Source of the DNA: Arthrobacter sp. H16F315
GTDB taxonomy: Bacteria; Actinomycetota; Actinomycetes; Actinomycetales; Micrococcaceae
Direction of reading: 5' to 3'
Assembly: GCF_024124825.1 (NCBI RefSeq)
Contig: NZ_JAMXSS010000004.1
Span: 111,065 to 175,064 of the forward strand
Length of the DNA: 64,000 nt
The translations under genes were made by a program, and so were the position numbers. The notes under the pieces were generated by a model. That model ran no database searches, had not been told where the DNA came from, and saw only the letters and a list, made by a program, of their open reading frames with translations. Below, one piece after another: positions 60,076-64,000 of the stretch. Position 1 is the stretch's first letter, and every line of letters starts with the position of its first letter.

Positions 60076-61248
60076 GTGGACTCCGATATGAACCCCTTCG
60101 CCCCCGGCTCGGGACTCAAGCCCCCTGCGCTGGAGGGACGCGAAGCAGAAATAGAAGCGTTTGACCGCCTGATTGTCAGGACCAAACGCCAAGCCGCCGA
60201 GCGGGGAATTCTCCTGTCCGGGCTCCGGGGTGTCGGTAAGACCGTTCTGCTGAACAACTTCGCCGCCCAGGCTGAGCGGCATGATTGGTTCGTTGTGCAG
60301 ATAGAGGCCCAGCCCTCGCCGGATGGCCGGAAGGCAACCCGGCAAAAACTGGCCCGGGCGATCGAGGCGGGGGCCAGGAGGTTGCGGACCAGGTCCGCCT
60401 GGGACTATGTGAAGGATGTCCTGGGCAGCATCGGGTCCTTCAACGTCACCCTCGGCGTGACGGGCGTGTCAGCCACACTCGGCGCCACCGAGGGGCGGGC
60501 GGACTCAGGGAACCTGGACATCGACCTCGAGGAGCTCGTCGAAGACATCGCGATAGCCATGGGCAAAACCCGCAGCGGCTTCGGGATCTTCATTGACGAG
60601 ATGCAGGACCTGGACGATGAGCTTTTGGGTGCGCTGATTTCGGTCCAGCACATGGCCGGCCAGAAAGGCTGGCCGTTTTTCATCATCGGCGCAGGGCTGC
60701 CCAACCTGCCCGGAAAGCTCAGCGCCACGAGGTCATACTCCGAACGCCTCTTTGACTACCGCACCATCGGAGCCCTTGACCACGCCTCAGCCGCTGACGC
60801 CATCAGCCTCCCGATGAACCGGCTGGGTGCGCACCTGGACGCGGATGCCCTTCGGGCGCTCGTCACGGCAGCGGACGGGTATCCCTTCTTCCTGCAGGCC
60901 TACGGCAAGGCCGTTTGGGACGTATCTTCCAACAAGACAGTCAACCTGGACGACGCCCGGCTGGCCGTCGAAATAGGGACTGAACAACTCGACGCGGGCT
61001 TCTTCAGGTCACGCTGGCAACGGGCGACACCGGCAGAACGCCAGTATCTGCGCGCCATGGCTGAAGACCACGACGAAGCCTCATCCACCGCCCAGGTGGC
61101 TGCGCGGCTTAACCGGGCAGCAAACCAACTCACTGTCGCCCGATCCAGCCTCATCTCCAAGGGCCTTATCTACGCCCCTGATCATGGTGCCGTCCGCTTC
61201 ACCGTTCCCGGCATGTCAGGCTTCATCAGCCGCCAGTTCGAAGAGTAG
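60076..61248 (+). CDS. AAA/STAND-type ATPase with winged-helix end
   Basis: 390 residues. Walker A GLRGVGKTVLLNNF, Walker B FGIFIDEMQDLDDELL, sensor region FFIIGAGLPNLP, and a C-terminal winged helix (AARLNRAANQLTVARSSLIS). This is the Orc1/ExeA-like ATPase style seen in plasmid and prophage regions and in some defence systems. No effector domain is attached. A monocistronic gene with its own A+T-rich promoter. Confidence 0.82.
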   Translation: MDSDMNPFAPGSGLKPPALEGREAEIEAFDRLIVRTKRQAAERGILLSGLRGVGKTVLLNNFAAQAERHDWFVVQIEAQPSPDGRKATRQKLARAIEAGARRLRTRSAWDYVKDVLGSIGSFNVTLGVTGVSATLGATEGRADSGNLDIDLEELVEDIAIAMGKTRSGFGIFIDEMQDLDDELLGALISVQHMAGQKGWPFFIIGAGLPNLPGKLSATRSYSERLFDYRTIGALDHASAADAISLPMNRLGAHLDADALRALVTAADGYPFFLQAYGKAVWDVSSNKTVNLDDARLAVEIGTEQLDAGFFRSRWQRATPAERQYLRAMAEDHDEASSTAQVAARLNRAANQLTVARSSLISKGLIYAPDHGAVRFTVPGMSGFISRQFEE

Positions 61249-61510
61249 CCACACAGGAAGGCCGAGGGGGTCCGCAAGTGCACGCCCCGCGCAGATCGTT
61301 CCTTGGGCCCGGCCCAGCTATCGGAACGGACGCGCACACCGGCGTGCACACCGGAGGGCACTGAACACCCAGGGAATCCCTAGACATTCGAGAACCGCGG
61401 GCCTTCACCGCGGCCCATGGAGCGTGGAAAGGCTACTTCGCGCCGGTCAGGATGTAGCCGGAGGAGCGCACGGCCTCAGCCAGTGCCTCCTGGTCGGCAG
61501 TGGCTTGGGT

Positions 61511-62038
61511 TCACTGTTTGTCTGCCCAGCGCTCGTGGGCGGACTGCCGGCTGATTCCCACGGCGCGGCCAATGTCCGCCCAAGACGCCCCCGTGGCCTT
61601 GGCGGCTGCAACGGTCTTGTCCAGCCGATGCCCGGCCTGGTTGTATTCATGTGCTGCCGCCTCCACGCCAGCCACAGCTTCCAGCGGTGCGAGGTGGGCT
61701 TTCCACTCGTCGTGGATGGCGTTTTCTACCTCGCTGGAAGCGTGTGCGAATTCATCGGGGGAAAGGTAGTCCCGGCGGCGGCTGAAGTCGGCGGCGGCCG
61801 GCGACGTGACACGCTCCCACAGCTCGCCTTGCCAGCCGCATTCACAGGCTCCGCGCCAGCCGATGATCTCGTTGTCCGGGATTACTTCGTAGTCGGGCAG
61901 CATCTTGTCCGGCTTGTAGCGGCCGGTGATGCCCTTGACGAGCATTCCTTCGCCCGTCGATGATGCGGACAGCCGTCCGTCTGGTGCAACGGCGGCCGCC
62001 CACCCCTCGTGTTCGTTGTCGTTTGATATCCAGCCCAT
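61511..62038 (-). CDS. Helix-turn-helix protein, function unknown
   Basis: 175 residues from ATG 62038. N-terminal domain with an ACECGWQGELW zinc-like Cys pair, a helical middle (FAHASSEVENAIHDEWKAHL) and a C-terminal HTH, ASWADIGRAVGISRQSAHER. After the TGA at 61511 the same frame stays open for about 25 codons (QATADQEALAEAVRSSGYIL) before the next stop, as if the stop were recent. Two palindromic boxes upstream suggest self-regulation. Confidence 0.7.
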   Translation of the reverse strand: MGWISNDNEHEGWAAAVAPDGRLSASSTGEGMLVKGITGRYKPDKMLPDYEVIPDNEIIGWRGACECGWQGELWERVTSPAAADFSRRRDYLSPDEFAHASSEVENAIHDEWKAHLAPLEAVAGVEAAAHEYNQAGHRLDKTVAAAKATGASWADIGRAVGISRQSAHERWADKQ

Positions 62039-62050
62039 TGCGCACCCCTT

Positions 62051-62093
62051 ATGTCAGGCAATCCTGACGGTCAGTATGTCAGGGACCCCTGAC
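62051..62093. promoter_or_regulatory. Two tandem TGTCAGG-N4-CCTGAC operators
   Basis: TGTCAGG-CAAT-CCTGAC (62051-62067) and TGTCAGG-GACC-CCTGACA (62076-62093), 25-26 bases apart centre to centre, 13 bases before the HTH gene start. Matching arms with different spacers indicate protein-binding sites. Confidence 0.65.
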
Positions 62094-62264
62094 AAGGACC
62101 AGAGCAACGCCTATTGAGCGGGCGACACCAGTGACGACCAGATGTTGGCGTCAAATATCGTTGCGATTTCCCTGCCAGCGAGCTTTGGCGGTCACAGACG
62201 GAGGGCACCATGATGTCTGACTGCAGTCCAGTAGGATGGCCACAACTAAGCAGAGGGGGCGCAG

Positions 62265-62762
62265 GTGGCCGGGCATGCCGACAGTTTTTGCCTGCGTCGC
62301 CCCGGGCTGACACAGCGCGTAGTCGCCGCGGTGCTCACGATGGTCCTGCTGGTTGCCGGTTGTGCAGCGAGCTGTTTGGCCGGATTGCACGCAGCCGAGG
62401 CAAACGCCTATGGAAGTGAAGCTCACCCCGCCGTCACTGCTCACCATTTGCCGCACGCCGCTGTTACGTCTGCACTTGAGCTTCTGGCCGGCGAAGGGTC
62501 GGCAGGAGTAGTGGAGGGCACCGCCGATTTCCACGTTGATCTCACGGGGTCGTTGCATGATGGCACCGAAGGCTGCGCACACAACATTCACGATCCTGGA
62601 GACGGAACGCTAACCCGCGTCTCAGCCCCGGACCTGCAAATTCTGCATGCGGCCTCCGGCGGACTCGTCGTTATCCGCATTGTGTCCGTTCGGGTCGCGG
62701 GAGTTGCGAATGCCTCGCCCCGGACGCCGTCGATCGTTCAATTGGGCATCAGCCGGACGTAA
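62265..62762 (+). CDS. Exported small protein, function unknown
   Basis: 165 residues from GTG 62265. Signal-like helix (RVVAAVLTMVLLVAGCAASC) with a possible lipobox VAGC, then His-rich TAHHLPHA and a Cys in EGCAHNIH. No family recognised. The His content could suit metal binding, but this is only suggestive. Confidence 0.55.
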   Translation: MAGHADSFCLRRPGLTQRVVAAVLTMVLLVAGCAASCLAGLHAAEANAYGSEAHPAVTAHHLPHAAVTSALELLAGEGSAGVVEGTADFHVDLTGSLHDGTEGCAHNIHDPGDGTLTRVSAPDLQILHAASGGLVVIRIVSVRVAGVANASPRTPSIVQLGISRT

Positions 62763-62984
62763 AAACAGCCCCGGAAGATGCCTCATTCTGGCCGCCTGGT
62801 CCGGTTGGGCATGCGTCACGTTGGGTTGGTGCCACCGTCCCGTCGTGTGCGCGTTTCCCGGAGTGCTCCCGGAACGTCCCGGAGTCCCGTGCTGGGCTAC
62901 TTCCTCATCGCGCGCCTCAAGCCACTTCTCAGATCATGCACGCCACGCGCTGTGTTCGCGTGGGTCTACGGAAAGTCCCTTGAT

Positions 62985-63269
62985 ATGACCAAAACGCAAT
63001 CCCTTGTCGTCGCCACCGATGGCTTCTTTACCGTCGCCGAAGCGATGATGGCCCTCCAGAGAATGCTCGATGATTCTCTCGCCGGCACCTTGAGTCTTCT
63101 GGAAGAGGAAGGCAGCAGGCTCTGGTCAATTGAGTCGGGAACGCACGCTATAACTTCCATTCCGGCGGTTGTCCCGAGTCCGCCCGCACAGCCCGCCCGC
63201 CATCCGATGGTCCAATACGTTGCTTCTGCGATCGTCTTGATCACTTACCAGGAAGCCGGGAATGTCTAG
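62985..63269 (+). CDS. Small protein, function unknown
   Basis: 94 residues from ATG 62985 (GGAAAG upstream). Helical: TVAEAMMALQRMLDDSLAGT then LSLLEEEGSRLWSIESG, and a hydrophobic end QYVASAIVLITYQ. No family recognised. Plausible but unproven gene. Confidence 0.45.
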   Translation: MTKTQSLVVATDGFFTVAEAMMALQRMLDDSLAGTLSLLEEEGSRLWSIESGTHAITSIPAVVPSPPAQPARHPMVQYVASAIVLITYQEAGNV

Positions 63270-63477
63270 CGGGGGCAGCAGCCCGTTCAGCAGGACCGTC
63301 AGTCCCGGCAGGTCCGGCCATGCACAGCGGTGCGCAACCCCTGGACGGCGGAAGGGCCTGCCGGGCCGTTGCCGTACCTTAGAGGCGGCAACTCAGAGCC
63401 GGAGCGGACACTGCAGGAAACACCGACGACCGCCCGCCGCTCCGTTGCCGCGGAGCGGACCGTTGTAGGTCCGGCCC

Positions 63478-64000
63478 CTACATCTTTCGGGCGGCGAAGC
63501 GGCGCAGACGGAGCGAGTTGCTCACGACCAGGACAGAGCTGGCCGCCATTGCGGCACCGGCGATCATAGGGTTCAGCAGTCCCAAGGCGGCGACCGGGAT
63601 CCCGATGGCGTTGTAGAAGAAGGCCCAGAACAGGTTGGTTTTGATCGTGGCGAGGGTCCGGCGCGAGAGCTCGATGGCTTGGGCCACCTGGCCGAGGTCA
63701 TTGCCCATGACCGTGAGGTCGGCGGCGGCGATCGCGACGTCCGTGCCGCTGCCCATCGCGATGCCCAGGTCGGCCTGGGCCAGGGCTGCGGCGTCGTTGA
63801 CGCCGTCCCCGGCCATCGCCACAATGGCTCCCGCGGCCTGCAGAGTTCGGACCGCTTCCACTTTGCCTTCCGGCAACACGTTGGCCATGACATCTTCGGC
63901 CGGGATGCCCACCTCGTCCGCAACGGCAGTCGCGGCGGCGGCGTTGTCTCCGGTCAGCAGGATCGGACGCAACCCCAACGCCTTGAGCCGGCTGATGGCG
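63478..64000 (-). CDS. Cu(I)-type P1B ATPase, C-terminal part (cut by window edge)
   Basis: About 173 residues visible; the gene starts beyond the right edge. [30 protein letters not shown], and the last helices with [18 protein letters not shown] and [19 protein letters not shown]. The YN and MAxSS motifs are those of copper-exporting P1B-1 (CopA-type) ATPases, different from the P1B-4 enzyme at 8009. Confidence 0.88.
   Translation of the reverse strand, partial: AISRLKALGLRPILLTGDNAAAATAVADEVGIPAEDVMANVLPEGKVEAVRTLQAAGAIVAMAGDGVNDAAALAQADLGIAMGSGTDVAIAAADLTVMGNDLGQVAQAIELSRRTLATIKTNLFWAFFYNAIGIPVAALGLLNPMIAGAAMAASSVLVVSNSLRLRRFAARKM

Noticed and set aside
1-64000. CRISPR arrays, tRNA and rRNA genes
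   Set aside because: No regularly spaced identical repeats and no tRNA cloverleaf or rRNA signature were noticed by eye; the ATGC array lacks unique spacers of constant length.

Overview
The window is very G+C-rich, with short intergenic gaps, many GTG/TTG starts and actinobacterial protein families throughout (Lsr2, DUF4913, SCO6880-like, MAB_1171c/DUF6545-like, CmtR-like). It looks like part of a large conjugative heavy-metal-resistance plasmid from an Arthrobacter-like actinobacterium. The genus is inferred from protein style, not proven.

Layout. (1) 1-18,345 is a metal block. An inverted copper/cadmium cassette (cassette A: copC, membrane protein, DsbA-like, czcD, cmtR, all minus strand) occupies 227-4075. 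It is followed by a CopD-CtaG fusion, an ArsR/CtaG pair, an ArsR/zf-TFIIB/P1B-4 ATPase operon, a broken ZIP permease, an M23 peptidase/DUF305/DUF3105 run, a broken lgt, and an MFS/ArsR pair. (2) 18,477-29,845 is a minus-strand type IV secretion operon: coupling protein, VirB4-like, SCO6880-like, VirB6/VirB8/VirB2-like, ParA-like, lipoprotein and CHAP/transglycosylase. A divergent winged-helix regulator sits over a palindromic operator. No relaxase is visible. (3) 30,353-33,552 is a tightly overlapping four-gene operon: Zn-peptidase, DUF6545-like membrane protein, alpha/beta hydrolase and EspR-like regulator. The same 16-bp palindrome occurs on both sides. (4) 34,011-39,136 is the replication/partition core: ribbon-helix-helix-like protein, primase-type Rep, parA and parB-like genes, an ATGCATGC palindrome array, a resolvase relic and lsr2. 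(5) 39,357-46,252 holds a K+ channel split by an IS481-type element, a coiled-coil/GIY-YIG gene pair and three hypothetical envelope proteins. (6) 46,563-64,000 is a second metal block: a resolvase, a Tn402-like end, intact cassette B (cmtR to copC, plus strand, with two extra genes), mntR/mntH/ZIP, another Tn402-like end, cupredoxin and recombinase remnants, DUF2182/DUF1326, an AAA ATPase and the 3' part of a CopA-type ATPase.

How the parts work together. The metal genes cover sensing (two CmtR-like, four other ArsR-type including one truncated copy, one MntR), export (CDF, P1B ATPases), uptake (NRAMP, ZIP) and periplasmic copper handling (CopC, CopD/CtaG, DsbA-like, cupredoxin). Rep/ParAB and the secretion operon explain plasmid maintenance and transfer.

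A caution for any user: at least ten genes are broken by what looks like a single-base change, mostly the loss of one base from a G or C run. Sequencing or assembly error is as likely as real decay, so these genes may be intact in the organism.
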